Shown here one piece after another: positions 33,787 to 42,057 of a stretch of 64,000 nucleotides of DNA. Origin of the DNA: Phormidesmis sp963710175. Lineage in GTDB: Bacteria; Cyanobacteriota; Cyanobacteriia; Phormidesmidales; Phormidesmidaceae. The stretch is taken from assembly GCA_963710175.1 (NCBI GenBank), contig CAVPZC010000001.1:744001-808000 (forward strand), written 5' to 3'. Every line of letters starts with the position of its first letter. The stretch's first letter is position 1. The translations under genes were made by a program, and so were the position numbers. The notes under the pieces were generated by a model. The model was not told where the DNA came from and ran no database searches. It was given only the letters and a program-made list of their open reading frames with translations.

Positions 33787-34968
33787 ATGCTCTATCGTCG
33801 CTTTGGCCGCACCGAACTGCAAATGCCCGTATTTTCCTGCGGGGGAATGCGCTATCAGCATTCGTGGCAAGATGTATCGCCCGCTGACATTCCTCAAAAA
33901 AATCAGGATAATCTAGAAGCGACCATTCACCGGGCTGTAGAGCTTGGTATCAATCACATTGAGACGGCTAGAGGCTACGGCACGTCCGAAATTCAGCTGG
34001 GCAAGGTGCTGCCCCAGTTTGAGCGCAGCGAGCTGATCATTCAAACTAAAGTCTCCCCCAAAGCGAGCGCCAAAGACTTTTTAGAGACCTTTGAAACCTC
34101 TCTTGCCAACCTCGGACTAGACTATATCGATCTGCTGGGTTTTCATGGCATCAATAACGCTGAGACGCTAAAGTACAGCGTTCGTCCGGGGGGCTGTGTG
34201 GAGGTTGCCCGCAAGCTACAGGCCGAGGGCAGGGTGCGCCACATTGGGTTTTCGACGCATGGCCCCACCCAGATTATTGTCGATGCCATAGAGACTAACC
34301 TGTTCGACTATGTCAACGTCCACTGGTACTACATTTTTCAAGACAACTGGCGAGCCATTGAAGCGGCGAACCAGCGCGATATGGGCATTTTTATCATCAG
34401 CCCTTCGGATAAGGGCGGTCATCTGTACAGTCCGCCGCCGCGCCTGGTGGAGCTGTGTCAGCCGCTGAGCCCAATGGTGTTTAACGATCTTTTTTGTCTG
34501 AGCTATCCGCAGGTGCATACGCTGAGCCTTGGCGCGGCTGAACCTTCAGACTTCGATGAGCATTTAAAGGTGCTGCCTTTGATCGAACGAGCTGATGAGA
34601 TTTTGCCGCCGATTTTAGAGAGGTTGGAGAAGCGGGCGATCGCCACTCTCGGCGAAAACTGGTACCGCACCTGGCAAAAGGGCCTGCCCGACATTCAGTC
34701 CACTCCTGGCAATATCAATATTGCCATAGCACTTTGGCTCGGCAACCTGATAGAAGCCTTCGACATGACCGAATACGCCCAGGCCCGCTACAATCTGCTC
34801 GGCAGCGGCGGTCACTGGTTTCCCGGCTACAAGGCCGATAAAGTAACCGACCTAGACCTGAGCGAGAGCTTACGTCACAGCCCCCACGCCAACACCATCC
34901 CCCAGCGCTTAGCCAAAATTCATGAGAAGCTAGGCAGCAGCAACGTCAAACGCCTCTCCCAACAGTAA
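33787..34968 (+). CDS. Aldo/keto reductase family oxidoreductase (393 aa)
   Basis: An NADPH-dependent TIM-barrel reductase. MLYRRFGRTELQMPVFSCGG is the family start, GINHIETARGYGTSEIQLGK carries the catalytic Asp/Tyr region in variant form (ETARGYG), then IIQTKVSP with the Lys and DYIDLLGFHG with the His-region. The start is ATG 33787, because the upstream TTG adds residues not found in the family. It is longer than typical AKRs by a C-terminal helical extension, as in the cyanobacterial group. The substrate is unknown. Confidence 0.9.
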   Translation: MLYRRFGRTELQMPVFSCGGMRYQHSWQDVSPADIPQKNQDNLEATIHRAVELGINHIETARGYGTSEIQLGKVLPQFERSELIIQTKVSPKASAKDFLETFETSLANLGLDYIDLLGFHGINNAETLKYSVRPGGCVEVARKLQAEGRVRHIGFSTHGPTQIIVDAIETNLFDYVNVHWYYIFQDNWRAIEAANQRDMGIFIISPSDKGGHLYSPPPRLVELCQPLSPMVFNDLFCLSYPQVHTLSLGAAEPSDFDEHLKVLPLIERADEILPPILERLEKRAIATLGENWYRTWQKGLPDIQSTPGNINIAIALWLGNLIEAFDMTEYAQARYNLLGSGGHWFPGYKADKVTDLDLSESLRHSPHANTIPQRLAKIHEKLGSSNVKRLSQQ

Positions 34969-34988
34969 TCTCCTTTCCTCCTTTCTTC

Positions 34989-35807
34989 ATGGTCGCCCAC
35001 GCCGCAAAATTCCAAGGCCAGTCTGCCCTGCTCTCCAGCGAGCTGCTCGCCTACTATCGCCAGGTTAGCCAGTCGGAGCTAACTGTAGTCGATACTGAAA
35101 CCACCGGCTCGCTGGGCCACAATGCCCGAGTAATTGAAGTTTCTGTGATCAAGGCGAGTCTGGCTGATGGTTTGCAGCATCAGGAGACCTATATGATCAA
35201 TCCCAAGGTGAAAATTCCTGAATTTATTACCAAAATCACCGGCATCACCCCGGAGATGGTTTACCCGTCGCCGCCGCCTGAGGAAATTTGGCCAAAGTGC
35301 CTGCCGCTGCTGCAAGAAGGCACCTTTACCGCTCACAATCTAGATTTTGACTATGCTTTTTTGCGCACTGAGTACAAGCGTTTGGGCATTCGGTTTTATA
35401 AGCCGCCGCTGCAAAAGTTTTGCACGGTGCTGCTCTCTCGCCTGCTGCTGGCCGACTTGCCTTCTCGCAGCCTACCCAACCTGGTAAAGCATTTCAATTT
35501 TGATGTGGACGCCTCGCACCGGGCCGAGGCCGATACTAAAGCTTGCTGGCTGCTAGCCAAAAATTTACTCACTCAGATTCAGCAGGAAGACGACGAGACG
35601 TTGATCCAGCGATTTGGGCAGCAGTGGATTCGGCTGCAAGACGCGGCGAAGATTTTGAACTGTCGCAAAGAAGAGGCTCAGCAAAAGCTGGACGCGGCCC
35701 AGGTAGAAAGCCGCCTGTCGTTCCGGCAAAAGGTGCCGATGTATCGCCGCTGGGGGGTAGAGACGTTTTACTATGAGCAGCAGGGGCAGCAGATGTCGCT
35801 GCTGTAG
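34989..35807 (+). CDS. DEDDh 3'-5' exonuclease, DnaQ-like (272 aa)
   Basis: The exonuclease motifs are in place: VVDTETTG (Exo I, about residue 35), TAHNLDFDYAF (Exo II, about 117) and HRAEADTKA (Exo III with the catalytic His, about 179). About 80 C-terminal residues (QDAAKILNCRKEEAQQKLDA) form an extra helical part not in the polymerase III epsilon core. The role may be repair or RNA processing. It lies 20 bp after the aldo/keto reductase gene, so the two are probably co-transcribed. Confidence 0.9.
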   Translation: MVAHAAKFQGQSALLSSELLAYYRQVSQSELTVVDTETTGSLGHNARVIEVSVIKASLADGLQHQETYMINPKVKIPEFITKITGITPEMVYPSPPPEEIWPKCLPLLQEGTFTAHNLDFDYAFLRTEYKRLGIRFYKPPLQKFCTVLLSRLLLADLPSRSLPNLVKHFNFDVDASHRAEADTKACWLLAKNLLTQIQQEDDETLIQRFGQQWIRLQDAAKILNCRKEEAQQKLDAAQVESRLSFRQKVPMYRRWGVETFYYEQQGQQMSLL

Positions 35808-35891
35808 CGCTCTAAAAGCCTCCCTCAAGAGAGATGAATCATCTACGGGCAAGGTCTAGTCTGAGGGAACACGTTGCTATGGTAATGAACG

Positions 35892-36011
35892 ATGCCTGAG
35901 ACAGATAAGACAAAATATTCTTGGAAAGGCAGCTGGGATGCAGGTAAGGCGCTGATGGTTTTGGCAGGCGTATTGACGGTGGTTCTCTTTGCTTCAGGGT
36001 TTGTGCACTAG
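35892..36011 (+). CDS. Candidate small single-helix membrane protein (39 aa)
   Basis: A short frame that encodes a polar N terminus (MPETDKTKYSWKGSWDAGK) and one hydrophobic helix (ALMVLAGVLTVVLFASGFVH). The layout is that of small thylakoid subunits, but no family is recognised. The ATG at 35892 has no strong ribosome binding site. It lies 84 bp after the exonuclease gene and is convergent with the large Calx-beta gene. Real gene status is plausible from composition only. Confidence 0.5.
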   Translation: MPETDKTKYSWKGSWDAGKALMVLAGVLTVVLFASGFVH

Positions 36012-36104
36012 CGCTGTAACTTGCCAGGGTAGGTTTATTGCAAAGAGGTGATCGCTCCTACATGAAGCAATCGCCTTTCTATCGATATACGGCTATTTAG
36101 TCAG

Positions 36105-39100
36105 CTAGACGACGGCGAACTTGACAACGACATCGTTGAAGTCGCGATCGCCCAAGCCCGCCAAATCTTCAAAGCCAAATGTGTTGTTGCCGAGCATCTT
36201 GGCATGGTCGAGACCGTCTGTATTGGCACCCATATGGCTAAAGTACACTTCGCTCGCTAGCGGGTCGCTGCCATTGGCTACTAAGAATGCGCCGAGGAAG
36301 CCGCCGCCAACGATATTTGCAGAGAAGCTGCTGATCTGACCGTTTTGGCCGGTGAGCCGCACGTCTAGCTGTCTGGACAAGGCGGCCTCTTTATAGCCCG
36401 CTTCTCCCGGTTTTACCATAGCGCCTGTCAGCAGGTCAGTAATGCCACCATTGGCATCGTCGGTACGATAGAGCCCAACTGTGTTGTTGAACACGGCCTC
36501 GCGGTAGACCATAAACTCCACGCTAAGCGGGTCGGTTGTGCCCGTGAGGTCAATGGTGGCGGCATCATCGCGCAGCAGGTTGGTGGTTGAGGTGTAGTTG
36601 GCGAGCGCGGCCAGCAGTCGGTTGCCGTCACCAAAATCGAGTTCTATCTGACCGTTGCTATTGAGCACTGGGGTAGCGATGCGAGAGACACCGTTTTGTA
36701 CCAGCTCGAACTGGAGGAATTCGCCCTCAGCAACTTTGCTGCTGTCCAGCGTGAATATTGGCGCGTAAGCGGTGGGTAGCTGGCCGCCTTTGAGCAGGGA
36801 GAAGCTGTCGAGCTGGGTACGGTTGTTGCCTAGTGCATCTGTGCTAAAGATGAGCAGCTCGCTGACGCTCTTAATCCCGATTTGCTCTAGCTGCAAGCTA
36901 ATGGTGTTGGTCGTGCCCAAGCGAGTCACTTCTAAGGCTTGTGCCGCTGCTACCGGCGTGAGTTGCCCGGTCAAACCAGGAGGATTAGGGCCGGGAGGAT
37001 TAGGATCGGGAGGATTGGGGCCAGCCGTATCGTCGTCAAGGGTGGTGACGGAGATGGTCTGAGGGCTCAAGCTGTCGAAGGCATCATCGCTGCTAGCTGC
37101 ATTTACACTGATGGCGAGCGTGCTGGTTTGGCTGCCATCAACTTCGGTATCGTCTACACCGGTAATCGTGACCAGTTCACCAGTATTCCAGTTAGTGCTA
37201 TTGAGGGTAACGCTAGCAGGCGCTACGGTGGCCTCACTAAGATCGTTACTGACGATGTTTAGAACAACATTAGAGAGCGGTTCGGCGTTTAGGGTGATGG
37301 TGAACTGATCGGTGGTGCCCGCTTCGCTGACGGTAGCGCTGGTTTTGTTGAGAGTGAAGCCGGGGGAGTCGTTGTCGATTATGGTGAGAGTTGCTGTAGA
37401 TTGGGTGCCAATGGTGGCATTGGTAGGGCTAGCAACGCTGAGGAGAATGGTTTCGCTGCTCTCAACTAGGCTGTCATTGATGATGGGGATGTCAACAATT
37501 TTGCTAGTTTCGCCAGCAGCAAAGGTGATCGTAAGAGGAAAACTGCTGCTGTCGTAGTCGGTGCTGGTAGCTGTGCCGTCGGCAATGCTGACCTGCACAG
37601 TTGAGATGCCGCTGGTATCGCCCGTGCGAGTCAACATGACTGCTTGGCTGGTACCTACGCCTTCGCTGACGGTAAATGCACCAGCAGAAAACTCAATCGT
37701 CGGCGATGAAGGTGGGAGAGGTACATCGTCGTCGGTAGTGATGACGGAGATAGTCTGAGGGCTCAAGCTATCGAAGGCGTCATCGCTGCTAGCTGCATCT
37801 ACACTGATGGTGAGAGTGCTGGTTTGGTCTCCATCAACTACAGCATCATCTACACCGGTAATCGTGACCAGTGCACCAGTATTCCAGTTAGTGCTGTTGA
37901 GGGTAACGCTAGCAGGCGCTACGGTGGCCTCGCCAACATCGCTGCTGACGATGTTTAGAACAACATCAAAGGATGGTTGAGCGTTTAAGGTGATGGTGAA
38001 CTGATCGGTGCTGCCTGCTTCGCTGACGGTAGCGCTGGTTTTGCTGACGGTGAAGCCTGGGGAGTCATTGTCGGTAGTAATGACGGAGATGGTCTGAGGG
38101 CTCAAGCTATCGAAGGCGTCATCGCTGTTAGCTGCATCCACACTGATGGTGAGAGTGCTGGTTTGGTTACCATCAACTTCGGTATCGTCTACACCGGTAA
38201 TCGTGACCAGTTCACCAGTATTCCAGTTAGTGCTGTTAAGGGTAACGCTAGTAGGCGCTACGGTGGCTTCGCCAGGATCGCTGCTGACGACGTTTAGAAC
38301 AACATTAGAGGATGGTTGAGCGTTTAGGGTGATGGTGAACTGATCGGTGCTGCCCGCTTCGCTGACGGTAGCGCTGGTTTTGCTGAGGGTGAAGCCGGGA
38401 GAGTCGTCGTCAGTAGTAATGACGGAGATGGTCTGAGGGCTCAAGCTGTCGAAGGCGTCATCGCTGCTAGCTGGATCTACGCTGATGGTGAGAGTGCTGG
38501 TTTGGTTGCCATCAACTTCGGCATCGTCTATGCCGGTGATAGTGACCAGTTCACCAGTATTCCAGTTGGTGCTATTGAGAGTAACGCTAACAGGCGCTAC
38601 GGTGGCCTCACCAAGATCGCTGCTGACGATAGTTAGAACAACATCGGAGAGCGGCTGAGCGTCTAGCGTAACGGTGAACTGGTCGGTAGTGCCCGCTTCG
38701 CTGACAGTGGCGCTGGTTTTGCTGAGGGTGAAGCCAGGAGAGTCATTGTCGGTGATGGTGAGCGTCGCTGTAGATTGGGTGCCTATGGTGGCGTTGGCAG
38801 TGCTGACAACGCTGAAGAGAATAGTTTCGTCACCTTCAACTATGTTGTCATTGATGATGGGAATGTCAATATTTTTGGTGGTTTCGTCAGCAGCAAAGGT
38901 GACCGTGAGGGGGAAACTGCTGCTGGTGTAGTCGGTATCAGCGCCAGTGGCTGTGCCGCCGGTAATGCTGACCTCTACAGTTGAGATGCCGCTGGTGTTG
39001 CCAGTGCGAGTCAACGCAACTGCTTGGCTGGTACCTACGTCTTCACTGACGGTGAACGTATTACCAGAAAACTCAACGGTAGGCGGTATTACAACAGTGT

Positions 39101-40634
39101 TGTCGAGTGTGTAGGTTTCGTCAGTAGCCGGTTCTCCAGCGGGAAGGGGGTTGTTTGCCAGGTCAGCGATATCTTGCCCGACTGCCAGATCGAGGCCCAC
39201 TGTGCCATTGAGGTTGGCTAGGTCGCCGCCAGATACGGTGATGTCATAAACTGAGGCGCTGACTGTATTGATGCTGGCAATGGTAGCGGTGGTGCCAGTT
39301 ACGCTAAAGTCTGCTGCATCGACGTTTTGCACAGCTTCGTTAAAGGTTGCGCTAAAGACCAGGGTGTCGGCATTAGTGGTGGTGCTAAGAGGCGTTTTGC
39401 GCTTAAAGCTGCTGAGGATAGGCGCTGTCGTATCGACCGGAGCGCCTCCTATCGTGATGGTTTTACCGAAAAGGTCGTCGTTATCAAAGTCGGGGGATGG
39501 GCTGGCACTATCATCGGCAGCAGTGTTTCCTGAGAAGGTAACGCCGTTAAGCGTCACCGTGGGAAGGCTGCTGGGCATTCCTTGCTCGTTGCCGCTTCTA
39601 GGCGTATTAGCGTCGGTAGATTTCATGGCAAAGATAGCACCGCCAAGCCCTTTGCCATTGGTAGTACCTGTGCCACCAGTCGCAGTGTTGCTGGTGAAGC
39701 TACTGTTGGCAATGCTCAGTGCTCCGCTGCGTATGAAGATGGCACCGCCAAGCCCGGCACCGCCACCACCGCCATCGCCGTTAAAGGTGCCATCGCCGCC
39801 ACTGCCAAAGCCACCAGAGCCGGCATAGCCATAGCTACCACTACCGCCAAGGCCGCCGCCGCCGCCATAGCCGCCATCGCCGCCACCCCCACCATAGCCA
39901 TCCCCGCTGCCCTCTCCGCCAAGGCTGCCGTTGCCGCCGTCGCCGCCACCGCCACCAAAGCCGCCATCGCCGCCGTCACCGCCATTGCCACCGCCATCGA
40001 AGCTGTAGCCGCCGTTGCCGCCATAGCCGCCGCTGCCGCCAAAGCCGCCATCCCCACCATAGCCGCCACTGCCGCCAGGAGCATTAGAGATGGCACTGCC
40101 GCCACTGCCGCCCTTGCCGCCAGAACTAAAGAAACCGCCATCGCCGCCATTGTTGCCATTGTTGCCATTGTTGCCAGGAGCGCCGGGAGCGCCGTTCGCC
40201 GCAAGGCTGGGGTTAACAAAGCTGGCTTTGCCACCATAGCCGCCAGAGACACCTCCAATGCCGCCGATCGCCTGATTACCCGTGAAGGTACTGCCTGCAA
40301 CAGACACCGTCCCGTCATAGATAAACAGGGCACCACCCATGCCGGCACCCCCACCGCTGCCCGAGCCACCCTGAGCACGACCATCCTGGAAGGTGAGGCT
40401 GTCAAAATTTACCGTGCCGCTTTTGACAAAAAAGAGATGACGCGCATTGCTGCCACTGACAGTGTGACTTCCACCATTGATAGTCAGCCCTGTGTCTTCT
40501 TCAATCAGCGGCAGCAGGTCAGTGAGGGTAATATTACCGGTGATGTTAATCGTGTCAGCCTGACCATTTCCCTTAGAACCGGTGATTGCATCTCGCAATT
40601 CAGCAAATGTATCGACGTCGTTGAAATTGGCCAT
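36105..40634 (-). CDS. Large Calx-beta repeat protein with glycine-rich region and DUF4114-like end (1509 aa)
   Basis: Residues 1-130 form a short beta-helix start (TINITGNITLTDLLP). Residues 130-290 are glycine-rich with imperfect G-G-x-G-G-x repeats. An Ig-like segment (VDAADFSVTGTTATIASIN) follows near 430. Then come a Calx-beta domain (TFTVSEDVGTSQAV), three tandem 113-residue modules starting SPGFT, a second Calx-beta domain (AFTVSEGVGTSQAV) and a fourth SPGFT module. The last 130 residues (VEFMVYREAVFNNTVGLYRT to GDRDFNDVVVKFAVV) resemble DUF4114. There is no signal peptide, so type I or another non-Sec export is inferred. A role as adhesin or matrix protein is likely but unproven. Confidence 0.88.
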   Translation of the reverse strand: MANFNDVDTFAELRDAITGSKGNGQADTINITGNITLTDLLPLIEEDTGLTINGGSHTVSGSNARHLFFVKSGTVNFDSLTFQDGRAQGGSGSGGGAGMGGALFIYDGTVSVAGSTFTGNQAIGGIGGVSGGYGGKASFVNPSLAANGAPGAPGNNGNNGNNGGDGGFFSSGGKGGSGGSAISNAPGGSGGYGGDGGFGGSGGYGGNGGYSFDGGGNGGDGGDGGFGGGGGDGGNGSLGGEGSGDGYGGGGGDGGYGGGGGLGGSGSYGYAGSGGFGSGGDGTFNGDGGGGGAGLGGAIFIRSGALSIANSSFTSNTATGGTGTTNGKGLGGAIFAMKSTDANTPRSGNEQGMPSSLPTVTLNGVTFSGNTAADDSASPSPDFDNDDLFGKTITIGGAPVDTTAPILSSFKRKTPLSTTTNADTLVFSATFNEAVQNVDAADFSVTGTTATIASINTVSASVYDITVSGGDLANLNGTVGLDLAVGQDIADLANNPLPAGEPATDETYTLDNTVVIPPTVEFSGNTFTVSEDVGTSQAVALTRTGNTSGISTVEVSITGGTATGADTDYTSSSFPLTVTFAADETTKNIDIPIINDNIVEGDETILFSVVSTANATIGTQSTATLTITDNDSPGFTLSKTSATVSEAGTTDQFTVTLDAQPLSDVVLTIVSSDLGEATVAPVSVTLNSTNWNTGELVTITGIDDAEVDGNQTSTLTISVDPASSDDAFDSLSPQTISVITTDDDSPGFTLSKTSATVSEAGSTDQFTITLNAQPSSNVVLNVVSSDPGEATVAPTSVTLNSTNWNTGELVTITGVDDTEVDGNQTSTLTISVDAANSDDAFDSLSPQTISVITTDNDSPGFTVSKTSATVSEAGSTDQFTITLNAQPSFDVVLNIVSSDVGEATVAPASVTLNSTNWNTGALVTITGVDDAVVDGDQTSTLTISVDAASSDDAFDSLSPQTISVITTDDDVPLPPSSPTIEFSAGAFTVSEGVGTSQAVMLTRTGDTSGISTVQVSIADGTATSTDYDSSSFPLTITFAAGETSKIVDIPIINDSLVESSETILLSVASPTNATIGTQSTATLTIIDNDSPGFTLNKTSATVSEAGTTDQFTITLNAEPLSNVVLNIVSNDLSEATVAPASVTLNSTNWNTGELVTITGVDDTEVDGSQTSTLAISVNAASSDDAFDSLSPQTISVTTLDDDTAGPNPPDPNPPGPNPPGLTGQLTPVAAAQALEVTRLGTTNTISLQLEQIGIKSVSELLIFSTDALGNNRTQLDSFSLLKGGQLPTAYAPIFTLDSSKVAEGEFLQFELVQNGVSRIATPVLNSNGQIELDFGDGNRLLAALANYTSTTNLLRDDAATIDLTGTTDPLSVEFMVYREAVFNNTVGLYRTDDANGGITDLLTGAMVKPGEAGYKEAALSRQLDVRLTGQNGQISSFSANIVGGGFLGAFLVANGSDPLASEVYFSHMGANTDGLDHAKMLGNNTFGFEDLAGLGDRDFNDVVVKFAVV
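37350..38780. repeat. Near-identical 339-bp tandem coding repeats in the Calx-beta gene
   Basis: The marker GTGAAGCC recurs at 38050, 38389 and 38728, exactly 339 bp (113 codons) apart, with a fourth related module ending near 37358 after an inserted Calx-beta domain. Neighbouring modules differ at only a few codons, pointing to recent duplication or gene conversion. Confidence 0.85.
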
Positions 40635-40783
40635 ATCTTTTACTCTCCCAACTTGAGTGAGATGAACCCCATGTCTAAAAATGAGCAGCCTACAGTACCC
40701 GAGTAATGGATGTGGGCTTCTATGTAATTACACGGCCTGAAGTGTCTGCGCTTTACATTTGTGCAGCACAGACCCCGAATAAA

Positions 40784-41626
40784 TCATGAGAGGGGCTCGG
40801 ACTCCAGTAGACCGGGATAAAACGTTTGGTAAAACCAGGGAAACCGCTGCTGAATTTGCTGCTGAATGCGCTGCGGCACTGGGTGCGTCTGTGGGGGTTG
40901 GATACGCGATCGCGTGGCATGAGGATACTTAAACCGGTAGTAGCTATCGCTCTCGTGCAGCTTTACCGTCAGGTTTTGCGGATCGAACGCAGCTGGCGGC
41001 AACCCCAGCCAGTCATAAATCCCCTGCATGACCACAACTGGCTCCTGCATCAAATGCTCAAAAACAACGTAGTAAAGCTGCTGCTGAAGCTGAGCGTCAA
41101 TATCTTGCAGCGCTTCCATAGCGCCCAGCGGTTGACCAATCACCCCCTGCGCTGCAAAAAGCTGCTCGGCGCGATCTTTACGAGAGAGATTGGCTAGATG
41201 ATCGGGAAAATCGAGCAGCAGCGTCTTCTGATGCTGAGCTTCTACCGAGCCATAGACCTGCCCTAGCTCACGCACACACACCAGCATCCGAAAATCTGGC
41301 GATAAATGATGCACCGTTTCAATGTGGTGGAGCCAGCCCCGGTTTTTATCGACCGTCCAGGCTTTGTCAGTCTCGGCAAACCAGCCATCGACAAACCCTC
41401 GAAAAGCATTGCCTAGCCGCTGATAGGTCAGATCAAAATCGACATCGAGCTGCGATCGCAAAAAGTCACTATCGCTCAAATGCTGACGCAGCCCCGTCAG
41501 CGTAGAGCACAGCGGCGAACTGTGACCCGTACAGTAAATGTCAGCATGGTGACCCAAGAGCTGACACAGCAAAGTAGACCCCGCCCTGGGCAAACCCGTG
41601 ACGCAAACAAGCTGCTTAGCAAGCAT
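40784..41626 (-). CDS. Sulfotransferase-family protein (280 aa)
   Basis: The PAPS-binding 5'-phosphosulfate loop reads CVTGLPRAGSTLLCQLLGHH at the N terminus, directly after the start at ATG 41624-41626. The 3'-phosphate-binding segment is RMLVCVRELGQVYGSV. The rest (ENLMQEP-like FEHLMQEPVVVMQGIYDWLG) is as in bacterial sulfotransferases. The upstream extension to 41719 has no family match. The acceptor is unknown; it could act on a polysaccharide or on surface proteins. Confidence 0.88.
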   Translation of the reverse strand: MLAKQLVCVTGLPRAGSTLLCQLLGHHADIYCTGHSSPLCSTLTGLRQHLSDSDFLRSQLDVDFDLTYQRLGNAFRGFVDGWFAETDKAWTVDKNRGWLHHIETVHHLSPDFRMLVCVRELGQVYGSVEAQHQKTLLLDFPDHLANLSRKDRAEQLFAAQGVIGQPLGAMEALQDIDAQLQQQLYYVVFEHLMQEPVVVMQGIYDWLGLPPAAFDPQNLTVKLHESDSYYRFKYPHATRSRIQPPQTHPVPQRIQQQIQQRFPWFYQTFYPGLLESEPLS

Positions 41627-41844
41627 AGAGAAATTTCTATAAGATGAAGCTTGCTCAGATCCAGAACAAGTGCCCCTCAGCATCGCAGTAAAATTGGCTG
41701 AAAGAATCCACAGAATCACACAGTCTCTGAAGTCACATAAGATACCTGCCGCAGGGGAACCTGTACCAGGCGTAGCCCGCTCGTCTCATCGCTGCGACCG
41801 ATAACTCCAAACGCAGATCTGCAATCGTGAACTGCTTTACTAAA

Positions 41845-42057
41845 CTTACGTCAGTTCGAGATAAGTGATTGCCTGTGATGCCCAACTGTCGGCGCTTTTT
41901 AACACATAGCCTCAAGTAGATCCCCTCTAGAGGGGCGCAGGGGTGGGTTTCGGTGTGTAGCGCACGTTGCCGACCCATCCCGACCCTGCGGGCCACCCTT
42001 CCAGAAGGGACTTGCTTCGGGCAATAAGCATGAGTTGCTTATCCCGAACTCAGGTTA
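41845..42057. mobile_element. MITE-like element, copy M1
   Basis: Left end CTTACGTCAGTTCGAGATAAG (first base of the TTAA-like boundary at 41845) and right end CTTATCCCGAACTCAGG plus TTAA (to 42057) are imperfect inverted repeats. The interior, from CCCCTCTAGAGGGGCGCAGG to the CCGACCCA and CCTGCGGGCC arms, folds strongly and is about three-quarters identical to copy M3 at 60332. It has no coding capacity of its own. Its right boundary contains the stop codon of the methylase-like gene. Confidence 0.85.

Noticed and set aside
39582..40706. A 374-aa open frame antisense to the glycine-rich part of the Calx-beta gene.
   Set aside because: Its product is almost only Ala, Thr and Ile, the mirror of a Gly/Asp-rich repeat on the other strand. 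It is a by-product of GC-rich repeats; the minus-strand protein has real domains.
41720..41844. A protein-like minus-strand reading (LRLVQVPLRQVSYVTSETV) left of MITE M1, possibly the lost end of the methylase-like gene.
   Set aside because: It is only about 40 residues, in a stretch without conserved motifs, and I could not place it in the methylase family. Alignment with full-length homologues would decide.
41733..41996. An 87-aa minus-strand frame over MITE M1 and its left flank.
   Set aside because: About half of it is MITE sequence and the rest is short and without any motif, so it is a chance frame.
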